A DNA stretch of 64,000 nucleotides from Phycisphaera sp. (GTDB lineage: Bacteria; Planctomycetota; Phycisphaerae; Phycisphaerales; UBA1924), in contig JACKGZ010000003.1 of the NCBI GenBank assembly GCA_020639255.1, positions 370,468-434,467 on the forward strand, read 5' to 3'. Below, one piece after another: positions 34,517 through 47,000 of this stretch (its first letter is position 1; every line of letters starts with the position of its first letter). The notes under the pieces were generated by a model. That model searched no databases. It saw only the letters and a list, made by a program, of their open reading frames with translations, and was not told where the DNA came from. The position numbers were made by a program, and so were the translations under genes.

Positions 34517-35026
34517 TCAGCGGGCAACTGACAACCAGGGGAGATCCCTATGCCACGCCTGAGCTCTTTGACCCTCATCTGATTCGAACAGACACTGAAC
34601 TGTCACGTACTTTTCTCGGACGGGCACAGCGTCGATCGGGATCTGCAGCCTGAATCGGTACACGGGCCCAACCTGGGCCTGGATGATCTGCCTCTGAAGT
34701 TCACGGCCTTCGTAATTCCATGTTTGGAGTGCCGTCTCCCCGCCTTGGGCGAAGAGGGTGAAACTCATCGTGCCATCGACTCGGACCGGAAGCTGATAGC
34801 GTTCATCGAATACATGCACGCTGGCGATAAAGGTATCGGGAGTTGTGTCGCCGTCGCTGTCTGTCGGTGGCCCGATATTGAGCAGCAGCACATCAGCCTG
34901 CGCGTCGCGCGGCTGAGGACCGATGTGTGGCCTCTGACGGGGCTGCGGGCCATCGGCCACACAGCCCACGCACAGTAGGGACGTGGTAAGGCAGACGAAA
35001 GCAAACACAAATTGCCGGTTGGGCAT
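34517..35026 (-). CDS. Small lipoprotein downstream of the giant secretin
   Basis: 169 residues from ATG 35026; a GTG at 35038 overlaps the secretin stop by four bases (GTGA) and is a good alternative. The signal peptide MPNRQFVFAFVCLTTSLLC leads to the lipobox CVGC, followed by a proline/arginine-rich linker and a beta-rich domain with TDSDGDTTPDTF, a possible calcium-binding loop. No family is recognised. Its direct link to the secretin gene and its lipoprotein nature would fit a pilotin or a periplasmic accessory of the secretin, but that is inference. Confidence 0.75.
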   Translation of the reverse strand: MPNRQFVFAFVCLTTSLLCVGCVADGPQPRQRPHIGPQPRDAQADVLLLNIGPPTDSDGDTTPDTFIASVHVFDERYQLPVRVDGTMSFTLFAQGGETALQTWNYEGRELQRQIIQAQVGPVYRFRLQIPIDAVPVREKYVTVQCLFESDEGQRAQAWHRDLPWLSVAR

Positions 35027-35034
35027 GTGGTGGG

Positions 35035-38000
35035 TCACTCGTTTGACTGTGTATCAATCTCGATTTCAGCTTCGGGTTCTTTCGCATCGATCGGCATCGT
35101 GTTCGGAAGCTCATTCGGCGCCGGGCGATGATTCTCAAGAAGCTTGTAGAGTCCATCAGGATCGCTGTAATTGCGGATCGTGCGCTCGGCATCGATGTCG
35201 AGCAGGTGCGATCCGCCGTTGACCCCGCCGGCGACGACCTGGGGCGTCAGGATGACGAGCAACTCCGTGCGCACATTCTTAATATCGTGACTACGGAACG
35301 GAATTCCGAGGAACGGAATATCACCGATGAGTGGCACCTTGGTTCGACGATCTTCCTGCGTAGTCTGGATGAGTCCACCAATGACGACGGTCTGTCCGTC
35401 ACGAACGGTGACAGTCGTGTCCACCTTTCGTGTGCTAATGATGGGCGCCTCGAAGTCTTCGGAGATCTGCGTCGTGCGCTCGCTGACGACCGAGATTTCC
35501 GGCTGAATATCAAGCCTCACAAAGCCATCCGAACTGATCGAAGGCGTCACCGAGAGCAGAACGCCGACGTCCTCGCGACGGATGCTTGCACGTGTGCGGC
35601 CGTCGGTGAGCGTCTCGACCTCGTCGGGCAAGGCTACATTCTCACCGACCTGGATCGATGCCGATTCGTTGTTGTTTACAGTCAGCCGTGGATTGGAGAG
35701 GATCTCGAGCTTGCCCTGTGCCTGAAGTGCACGCACAAGCAGGCTGAAATCGGTCGACGACACCGAAAGATTCGGAACACCGAGGGCCGTCGCGAGCGAG
35801 GCGCCGGCTCCAAGGAATCCGACGTCATAGTTGTCTCCACCCACGTCAAATGCGTCGGCCGCAATGCCCCACTGGTCTGAGTCATCGAGTGTGACTTCGG
35901 CAAGAAGCACCTGAATGATGACCTGCGGCGGCGCGGCGTCGAGTTCACGCACGATCGATCGAACCGTGTCGATGTATCTCGGCGAAGCAGAGATGAGCAC
36001 CTTCTGGCTCTTTGGATCGCCCACAACGGTGACTTCTTGTTCGAGCTGACGAGTCAGAGAACCGCCTTGCCCGGGAGAGAGAATGTCGCGGATGCGATCT
36101 GCCTCGGACTGGAAGTACTGCTGGAGCGTGTTCTGGACTGTCTCGGCTTGGGCATACTGGAGATCGAACACGATCTGCTCACGCTCGGTTGCGATAATCG
36201 AATCAAGTTCTTCGACGACTTCACGAACAAGTTCAAGGTACTCTTCGGTCGCCGAAACAATGAGCGTATTTGTGCGCGCATCGATTGTGATTGCCAGCTG
36301 CTGACGATCGTCAGGCACCGGAGTCAGTGACTGAGAACCAAGGCCCTCGGCGAGCTGATCGTCGGGTTGCGACACAGGATCCACGCCCGAGGTCGGGACG
36401 AGGAACAGGCTGTTGTTTCCGCTCTGACGCAGGCTGAAGAGGTTGCGGAGCACGTCGGCCATCGCACGGGCGTCGGCGTTGACGAGACGGAACTTCTCGA
36501 TTTTGCGCGTGCCCGCATCGGTTGTGTCCAGATCGGAGATCATCGACTCGATGAACGCCATGACGTTCGGCGGAGCCGAAACGAGCACCGAATTCGTTCG
36601 CAGCTCGGGCGTGAGCGCCACCTGCTCGCGAACGACCGCGTCGATCTCGGTCTCGGTGTACCGATCGCTCTCTTCGAGCTCGTCGAGGAGCTTCTGGCGA
36701 TAGAACCGCAACTTTACGGCCTGACCGGTGCGTGTTCTGGCTCCCGAAATGGCCCGGCCTGAGAGCACCTCGTCGAGCAACTGCACAACCTCGTAAGCGT
36801 TGGCCGTCTTGAGCTCGATGCGTCGGACATTCTGGACGGCCAGCGGGCTCGCGGTATCGATACGAGCAACGAGCTCGCGGACGGCATCGATATCATCTGG
36901 AGTGCCCCTGACGACAAGTGCATTCAACCGCTCGTTCGCGATAACGCCCACCGAGCCCGGGCCGCGTCGCTGGTTTTCGGGGTTCACGTAGAACTCGGTC
37001 ACGGCTTGGGCCGCGTCGGCGGGACGCGTGCTCGTGAGTGCGATGACTTCAACCGTCGAGCCGCGCGCCAGGGCCTGCGATTCCTCGCCCGTGAGCGCGC
37101 CGAGGAGCTCCTTGACGAGCACCAGATTCTCATCGCTCGCGGCAATGATCAGACTGTTGGTCGCCGCCTCGGGCTCGATCGAGAACGAATCGAGCGGCGA
37201 TGACACTGATCCCGAACGCTGTGTCGCAGCGATACGCTCTCGCATGAGCCGCTCGATCTTGGGCGCCAGCTGGATCGCGTCGCCGCCCTGCACCGGAACG
37301 ACGTGCAACCCGACCGCGTAATTCGGGTCGGCCGAGTCGAGCGAGCCGAGAAGCGCCTCGAGCACCTCGAAGCTCTCGGGGCTCGTCGTGACGATCAGAG
37401 TATTTGTGCGTGCATCGACGGCCGCGATGATCCGATCTTCTTCGCGGAACGAGGGCTGACGCGCCCGCTCGTTAAAGAGATTCGTCACGATGCTCAGGAT
37501 GCGGTCGGCTGCGGCGTTCTCGAGCGGGAAGAGACGCACGCGGTTGGACGCCGAGGCGGCCTCGACGTCCATCATCGATGCCAGCCCTCGCACAACCTCG
37601 ACGTTCGCCGGGCTGCCCAAGACGAGCAGGGCCCGAAGGTTGGGCTCCGGCTCGATGATCAGCGTGCCCGCAGCGGTGAAGAGGTCGGCGTTGCGGACCT
37701 GTTCGCCCTCGGCTCCCATCGTCGCCAGGCGGATGCGTCCGGCCTGGCGACGCAGGGCCTCGGACTCGGGTGTGTCCGTCAGCCCGCGCACAAGGACCGC
37801 GTTCAATCGATCCGCCATCTCGCGCGGGTCGGCGTGCTCGAGCATGACGAGCGTTGGCTCGACCCAACTGGCGGCCTGCTCGCCGTCGAGATCGCCTATG
37901 AGCACCTCGACGAGGGCCACCGACTCTTCCTTGCCCGCGACAATCAGCGAGTTGCTCCGCTCGTCGACGCTCATCGCAAGCTCGTTGAGCAGCGCCTGGC

Positions 38001-41000
38001 CCGTCGTCGTGCTCGGCTGTGTGCGTCGGTTCGTGCCGGGAACGTTCCCGAGCTGAGCGCCCTGACGGAAGAGCTCGTCGATGATCGTCCGCACACGGTC
38101 GGCCGATGCGCTCTCGAGCGGGAAGACGCGGATCACGACAGCCTCGCCCACGGGCAGGCGATCCATCATCGTTGCCAGCTCACGCACACCCTTCACATTC
38201 GCTTCGGTCGAGGCCACGATCACGGAGTTCGTCGTCGCGTCGGCCATGATGCGGAGCGGCGCGGACAGGTCGAGCTGGAGCGGTTCCTCGGCGCCATTGG
38301 CGACGCTGAGGCGGCGCAGGTGCTCGGCCGCGGCCTTGGCGGGGCTCGATCCCGCCGCGCCGGACGCGGGCGTGAGCATATCGCGGAGTGTGTTCACAAC
38401 GGCCGTCGCGTCGGCGATGTCGAGCGGGATGATGGCCGCCGACTGGGCAGGTTCGATCGCCTCTCGGTCGAGCGACGGGATCAGCCTCACGACCGCATCC
38501 ACATCGGCGGGGTTGCCCGTGATCGCGATGGCCCGTCGCGACATGAGTCGGCTCAGCTGCACAGGGTCTGCGACAATGCTCGCCTGATCCGGCGCCACCG
38601 GACGTGTCACACCGAGTTCGGTCAGGAGCTGGATAATGCTGGCGGGGTCGTTGTTCTGCACGTCCACGATCTGCAGACCGCCGAACACACCCGGCAGATC
38701 ATTCTGCTGGCCTTCGGGCTGGGCGTCAACCGTGCCATCGAGCTCGCGTGCGGTCTCGGCGATCTCCTCGTAGAGTTCCTCGGTGCTGGCGATCACGAGC
38801 GCGTTGCGCGTGCGATCGGCCTGGATCGAGAGCGACTCGCCCCGGCTCTCGGCGGTGCGCTGGAACGCCTCCATCAAAGCCGTGCGGATGCGCGAGGCGG
38901 GCGCGTTCTGAAGCGCAAGCACACGGACCTTAACACCCCTGCGATCGCTCTGCTCCTGCACTGCCTGCGCCAGCGCCTCGATCTGCACAAACGTGCGGTC
39001 GTCCGAGCGAACGATGAGCGTGCCGCTGGTGTCGTCACCGAAGACAAGCACAGACCGCTTGCTCTGCGTGCCTTGCGTCTGGCGCCCGTACAGCTCGCGC
39101 ACCGCGAGTGCGATCTGACTCGGGCGTCCCTGGGAGACGGGGATAATCCTCGCCTGCGGGTACTCCGCGAACTCGGCCCGATCGATCTGCTCGACGATGC
39201 TGCGGATGCGTTCGAGATCCTTGCGTGACGCAAAGACCACGAGCGAGTTGGTCTCCGCCTCGGCCGAGACCGTCGGCAGATCCTCGGCGCGGATCAGCAC
39301 AGGCGGCGCGCTCGACTGGTTGCTGTCGCGTCCGTTCTGCTGGCGGTTCTGCTGGCGGGCCTGATCGCGACGGAGCTGCGCATCCACGGTCGCCCTGAAG
39401 CCCTCGTCGAGCGCGCCGGCCACGCTGCTCGCGTCGGCGTACTCGAGCTTGATGACCGCGAGCTGCCGCGAGGTGTCATACTTCTCGTTGTCGAGCGTCG
39501 CCAGGAGCTTCATGATGCTCTCCCACTCGCTCTTGTCGGCGCTGATGACAAGCGAGTTGGAGGCGGCGTCTGGCACGATCGTCACACGCCGGGCGCCGGG
39601 CGTCGTCGCCGCGATGGCGTACGGGCCGAAGAAGGTATCGAGCGCCTCGGCGATCTGTGTCGCATTGGCGAACTCAAGCGGCACGAACTCGGTCTTGCGG
39701 TCGGTGTCGCGGGGCGCATCGAGCTGCTCGATGATGTTCAGCAGCTCATCGAGTTCATCGGCGAACGCGCTGATCGCGACGGTGTTGTCGTCGCTGTTGT
39801 AGTCCACGCCCGGGCGAGCGCCGCCCGGTCCCGCGGGGCGAGCCCGTGTGATCGTGCGGAGCGTGCTGGCAACCTCGTACGCGTCGGCGTGCTTGATGCT
39901 CACCCGGCGGAACTCCATGAAGTTCCGCGAGGGCTCAGCGTCGAGTTCCTCGATCCTTTGCATCACCAGTTTGATCGCCTCGTCCGAACCGGTCAGGAGC
40001 AGCGAGTTGCTGCGCTCGACGGGCGTCACCTTCACTTGCACGTTCTCGGGAAGGGCCTCACGCAAGGAACGGGCAACGTCGGTGGCGAGCGCCGTGTCGA
40101 GCGTCACCGTGACGATGCGGGCGTCCTCGTCCGTCGGCGGGCTGTCGAGCTCGTCGATGAGCTGGGCGATCGGCTCCTGGAGCTTCGTGGGCGCCGAGAT
40201 AATGAGCGACCGCGTCTGAGTCTGAGGCGTGACAATCACGCGATCCTCGCTGCGGCCCGGTGTTGCCGGGAACATCGCCGTCACAGTGCGCGACGTCTCA
40301 GACACGTTCGCGTTCTTAAGGGTGTAGACCTGGATCTCACGGTCCTCGCCCATCTGCGGCTGATCGATATCCGAAACGAGCTGCTTGACGAGTTCCGTGT
40401 CTGTCTCGTTGGCCGCGACGACGATCACATTGCCGTCGGCGGACCCGACGACCGTGACTCCCGTGGTGGCGATGCCCTGAGCGCGTGCCCGTGAGCTGAA
40501 GAACTGGTTGATCGAGTTCGCTGCCCTGTCGGCGCTGGCGTGCTCGAGCCTGATGGTGCTGACCTGATCGCCGCCCTCGCCGCCGGCGCGTTCGATCTCT
40601 TCGACGAAGCCCGCCGCGAGCTCGACGCGATCACGCTTGCCGATGAGCAAGACCGCGTTGCGTGTGCGATCGACCTCGGCGACGACTGCTTCTGGATCAC
40701 GCCCCTGCCAGATCCGCCAGCCAGGCGTGGCGGTCGATTCGCGGATCACCCGCGCGACCGCGCTGGCGTCCGATTTCTGGAGCACGACCGCCTTGAGGGC
40801 CATCTCACCCATCTCGCCGGTCGGGACATCGAGCTCGGCAATCACGCGCTCGATGGTTTCCATGCGATCGGGCGATCCGAGCACGACGATCGCGTTGAGC
40901 CGGTCGTTCGCCTCAACGTACAAGCGATCCTGATTGCCGGTCGGCTGGTTGTTGCCGTACATCCGCTCGTACTGGAGCTCCCATGAGATGCTCTGCACGA

Positions 41001-44000
41001 TGCCGCCGAGGTCCGACGCGCGGGCATGCTCAAGCCGGAAGACCCGGTAGAGCAGATCTTTGGCTTCGGGCGAGCCGTCGAAGGTCTCGACCAGCGACTT
41101 GATCTGCTCGAAGTCCTCGTCGCTGGCGGCGACGACGATCGAGCCGCTGCGGCTGTCGGCCGTGATCGCCACACTCGGAGCCGCCCGTCCGCCCGTGCGG
41201 TTCGAGGCGCGATCGCGGTCGGTGAAGAACCTTGCCACCGCTGCGGCTACCTGCGACGCATCCGCTCGCTCGACAGTAAGCGTGTGCACGGGCAAGTCCT
41301 GTGCACTCGCGGTATCAAGATCGGTGATGACCTTGCGGATCTCGGCGAGCTGCTCCTCGGGCGCGCGGACCATGAGCACGCCGACCGCGTCATCGGCGCT
41401 AATGCGAACAGCCGTGCGCAGCGCCGGATCATCGGTCAGCATGAGATCGTCGAGTGTCCGCCGAACAGCGGAAGGGCGATTCTGGGTGAGGCGGAAGATC
41501 TCGAGCACCTCGTCATCGGAAGCGACCTCCGTGTCGAGTGTGGGTAGGAGCTGACCGATCTCCTCGTGCTGCGCCGTTGTCGCCGTGACCAACAACGTAT
41601 TGTTGCGGATATCCGGAACGATCGCTGGATTCGGGAGATCCTGGTTCACCTGGCGCTGGGCATTGAAGAGCTGCGTGAGCGACTGCGCCAGAACCCTGGC
41701 GTCGGCCGTTTCGAGCACATAACGGCGGATCCCCATGTACGCCTCGGCGGGCGTCTGATCGATGAGCGCAATGAAACGGTCGATCACTGGTAAAACCGAG
41801 CCCGGAGCCGAAACGATCAATGACCGGTCACCCGGGCCGGAACTCACGCTGATCTGCGAGGCATCGAGTTCGGCGAGGATCGTGTTCCCATCGGCACCCT
41901 CGACCTCGACGGTCGCGGACCGGATCCGCCTTGCCTGGCGTCCGCTCGGCGACGGCGAGATGAAATCTCGGACCGCAGCGAGCGCGCGTGTCGAACGCAC
42001 CGAGCTCAGTGGGTACACCTTCACGACGCGCGACTCGATCGAGGCAGGCTCGGACATCGCCGCGATGAGCGGACCGACCGAAGCGAAATCGGTGTCGTTC
42101 GCCCACACGATCACGCTGTTGCCGGCAACATCCGGAGCCGCTGCGACACGCGCCGTGAAACCGCCCGGGTTCTGATCGTTGCGTATACCGATCTGCTGAA
42201 CGGTCCGGGAGAGCACCACGTAGACCGCGTTCGGATCGACACCGTCCGGCAAACGGACAACACGGGCCCGTGTGGGCTGAACGGGAGCCATGCGCTGGAT
42301 CTCGTCGGCGAGCTCCGCGATGCGCTGCGTCATCAGCGTTGATCCCGTCACGATCAGCGAGTTCGTCGTCGGATCGACGGTGATGAGAACCTCGGGCTCG
42401 TCCCCCGCCTCACCCCCCTCGGGCTGAGGCGCTGCCTCGGGCTGGGGAATAGCGGCCGCGAGATCCTGCGCCATCACAAGCCCCGCAACCGCCTCACCCA
42501 TGATCTCCAGCGGGTGACCGGACGAGGGCGCCAGCCACGCGCCCCGCTCGGGCACATCACCGGTCGCCGGATTCCCAAGCTTGGTCGCGTCGAGCACCTC
42601 GACACTCGCGCCGGACTTCTCCTGGATCATGCCGCGCAGAATCTCGGCAAGCTCGCCCGCGTTCATGCGCGAAGGGTCGACGCTGATCCGCCGAAGCTGA
42701 CGGCTCGACAGCACCGCCGCATCATCGAGCTCCGAAACCAGCCGATCGATACGCTCGAGCTGCGCCAGGTCCGCGCGGATCACGAGCGCGTTAGCGGCCG
42801 TGTCGACACGCACCACAGGCGGCGTCGATGCCGAGGCCTCCTCCGCGAACACCGCGTCGATCGTCTTCGCAATGCTCGATGCGTCGGCGTTGCGAACGGT
42901 GAGCACACGCACCGGGCGTTGCGAGCCCGTCGCCTGCTGGGGCGAATCGAGTTCGGCGATCACCTGCTCCGCAAGGTCAAGAACAGGGCCCGGCCCCGTC
43001 ACGACAAGCGCGTTCAGTCTCGGCTCTGCAACCACACGCGCCGGCTGACGTACATTGCCACCCTGCGCTAGATACGACGCCATCATCCAACTCGGGAGCA
43101 TCTGAGTAGCGTCCTCGCGGCGGACGATCTCGTCGATGATCGGAGCAAGCGATTCGGCGCGGGCATTGCGAAGCACGATCGTTCGCACCGAAACGCCGTC
43201 GGTGTCCACGGCCTCGTCCATGTTCTCGATGAGCGACTCGGCGAGATCGATCTGCTCCGTGTCCCCCACCACGACCACGCTGTTGCTCACGGGCTCGGCC
43301 GACACACTCGCGGGCGACTGCCCCGGCTTGCCCGCTGCCGCGAGCGATGCGGAGACAGCGCTGGCGACCGATTTCGCATCTCCCTGGCGCAGGTTGTACA
43401 CGCGCGTGTCCTTGGCCGTCGACGCGTCCGAGCGGTCGAGCGATGCGATCAACTCGACCGCCAAAGCCTCAAGCGGAGCGGGCGCGACCATCAGGATCCG
43501 GTTCGTGCCGGGCTCGGCGGTAAATGAAGGCTTCGCAACCGCGAGCCCAGCCTCCTCGGCTCGCACGAGTTCCTCGGGCCAGCGCGTCCGATCACCGAGC
43601 ACACTGGTCAGCGTGCGAGCGACCGAGTCGGCCGACGCGTTCGTGAGCTCGACCATCCGCATCGACGTCTCGGGCAGCGCAACCGCACGCTCGTCGAACT
43701 CGGCGAGCAGGCTGACAGCACGGGCAACCTCATCGGGCTGACCCGTCACCACGATCGTCGCGCTGGCGGGCTCGACGTGCAACTCCGCGACGGGAACATT
43801 GGGCGTGCGTGTTTCATTGATCACACCCTGCACGACCAATGCGAGCCTGGCGGGCCCTGCCCGTGTGGGCGAGAAGGTCATCATGGTCGGCTGCTCACCG
43901 CTCGGTTGATCGAGACGCTCGACTATGGCCTTGGCAAGCTCGATCGTCTCCATCGGGGCCGACACAATGAGCGAGTTGGTCCGGTCGTCCGCTTCGACGC

Positions 44001-47000
44001 GCACGGTCGGCGCAGGCGGGGCCGCGTCGCGCATATATCGCAGGCGAGCCGCCATCACGCGCGGGTCGGTCTCGAGCTGGTTCGCCAGAAGGCGTTCAAC
44101 CGTTTGCGCAATCGAGCCGGCCGAGGCATGCACGAGCTTGAACGTCTCGACGCCGGGCGAGTCGGAATCGATCGGGCGGATATCGAGCGACTCGACGAGT
44201 TCGACCAGACGCTCGACATCGGACGCCGCGCCGGAGAGCACGATCGAGTTCACGCCACGGACCGCCGAGATGAGCGGGCGATCGGTCGCGGGGATCTCCA
44301 TTGCACCGGCAGCTGCGGTGATGGTCGGCGCGACCGAGTTGGCATCGGCGAAGGTGAGCGAGATCACGCGAACGACGTGCCGAGCCGAGGCCGAGGCCTC
44401 GCTGTCGAGCGCCTGCACAAGCTCGGCCGCGATCTGCTGGACGATCTCGGGTGCGTAGATAATGAGTGTGTTCGAGCGAGCGTCGGCCGAGATGTTGAGA
44501 ACCTCTTCCTGGTCCTGTGCGTTCGATCCAACCACCTCGCGCACCTGATCCGCCAACGCCTCGCGGAGCATGGGGGCCAAGAGATCGGCGCGTGCGTACT
44601 CAAGCCTATAGAGACGCATCACCCGATCGGGCACGTCGGGCTTGGCGTCGAGCTCCTCGATGAGCTTCTCGACCTGCGGGAAGATATCGACGGGCCCGCT
44701 GACGATGAGCGTTCGGCCCCGGGCCTCGGTCGTGATTGTCACGGGCGTGCGGCCGGTCGTGCCGAGGGCGCTGCGGTCGGCAAGCTCGCGCAGCGTCGCC
44801 TGCACGGAGGCCAACTCGGCCCGCTCGATCGCGTACGTGCGAACCTCGACGTCCTCGGTCACCTTTGCGCGGTCGAGTTCACGCACGAGCTGCTCGAACC
44901 CGGCGAGCCTCGCCGACGGTGCATCGACGATGAGCGAGTTCGTCGCCATGTCCGCGCGAACAACAATCTCCTTGGGCTGACGCAGGTCCGGACGCGGACG
45001 TCCCCGCGAGTCGACCGGCATAGGCGGCTCGGGGTACATCTGGTCGATCGTCCGAGCCAGTTCCTCAGCCCTCGCGACGCGGAGCGGGAAGATCTGGATG
45101 CCGCGTCCCTCGCCGTCGATTGCCTGAGCATCGTTCAGATCCGCGACGAGGCTCTCGATCTCGGGCATCACATCCTGGTGCGCCGAGACGATGAGCGTAT
45201 TGGTCGCCGAGTCGCTGCGGATATCCACGGGCAGGCGAGCTCGCTCGGCGGCCGGCCTGCGATCGAACGACTGCTGGAGCACCGTTGCGATGCCGACCGC
45301 GTCGGTCGAACGCAGACGCATGATCCGAAGCGGCGGACGCTCCTGGCCCTCGGCGGTGTCGAGCGAGATGACAAGCGGGTCGATGACCGCCCAGTCCTCG
45401 TGCGTCGCAGAGATCAGCAGCGAGTTCGTTGAGTCGATCGACTCGAACGTGGGCATCGGCCCGCCGTGCTGCTTGATCGCGGCGCTCGAACTCAGCAGCT
45501 CCTCAAGGAACGCTGCAACATCCGCCGCCGCGGCTGTTCGCAACTCCACAAGTCTGATCTGCCTCGCAGGCCCCGTCTGACTCTGCAGCTCGTCGAGCAC
45601 CGTCAGGAACCGTTCCATCGACTCCGTCTCGGCGACGATCTCCAGCGTGTTCGAATCCTCGTCGACTTGAATCTCGACGGGCTTGGCGTCGGGGAGCGTT
45701 TTGGTCTGCGTTTCGTAGATCTGCTGCGCACGGCGTGCGATATCGGATGCGAGCTGCCCCACGATCGGAACCACTCGCAGCTCACGCTCGACGGGCACCG
45801 CCGACAGATCCGCGAGCATCTGCTCAACCTTCTGGAAAGTGACATCGTCGCCGGCAACGATCAGCGTTTTGCTGCGCGGCTCGGTCTCGATGAGCACCTG
45901 TACCGCCTGACGCCCCGCCTGCGCGGGCGAGCTCAGGATGCCGCGGTTGGCAAGGCCGGTCAGCGCCTGCGCAATAACTTGCAAGTCCGCGTTCTCGACG
46001 CGGTACGTGCGCAATTCGGCGGCCGCGGGCACCTGAACACGATCAAGCTGCTCGGCAAGCTCAGTCAGCGACTCCATCCGGTCGGCTGGTGCATCGATAA
46101 TGAGCGAGTTGCTGTTCTCTTCCGCCGAGACCGTCACCTGCTTTGGCTCGCGGAGCCAGGGCATCGGCACGCCGCGACGGTCGAGCGGAATCGGCGGCTC
46201 GGGGTAGAGCCTGTCCATTGCGATCGCGACATCGGCCGCCCGTGCGACACGCAGTGGGAAGAGCTTGGTGACGCGTTCGGGGCCGTCGGCCTGCGTCGTG
46301 TTGAGATCCTCAACGAACGCCTTGATGTCCTGGAAGAGATCCTCGTGGGCCGCGATGATGAGCGTGTTGGTCGCGGCATCCGCTCGGACCTCGACGGGCT
46401 TGGCCGTGCGTTCGGTCTGCGGACGCTGGCGGTACTGCTCGGTCAGCATCGACGCGATCGACTGCGCCTCGGCGGTCCGAAGCTGGAGCAGACGCAGCGG
46501 CGGAAGATCCGTCTGCTCGAGCACATCAAGCCGACGCACATGATCCGCGATGATCTCGTGCTGCGCAGGCTCGGCGACGACGAGCAAGCTGTTCGTCCGC
46601 TCGACCACCGAGATCGTCGGCTCGGGCACGCGGCGCCCCGGATCGATCGGGTCAGCGCTCGCCAGGAACTCGCGCAGAGGCGCGACAAGATCCGCGGCGT
46701 TCGCCCGCTGGACATCGATCACTCGCGTCGTGCGCACAGGCGCGGTCAATGACTGCGCCTGCTTGAGCCCCTCGCCGAACGCCGCCACCGACTCGGCGCT
46801 GCCCGTCACGATCAGATTGCCCGAGGTCTCATCGTGCTGCACCGTCGCGCCCGGGAGGTCCGGGTTCGCAAACTGCGCCATCGATTTGGCCCGCTCGATC
46901 AATCCCTGCGCGTCGGCCGAGTGCAGACGGATCACCTCCACCTGCACCTCGCTCGACGACTTCTCGGTGATCTGGGCGATCAGACTATCTATAAGCTGGA

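Noticed and set aside
37303..39228. Long rightward open frame of about 640 codons inside the secretin gene
   Set aside because: It is antisense to the giant secretin, has no domain-like sequence, and arises from the codon pattern of a GC-rich repetitive gene. Similar shadows occur at 43777-45432 and 45466-46752.
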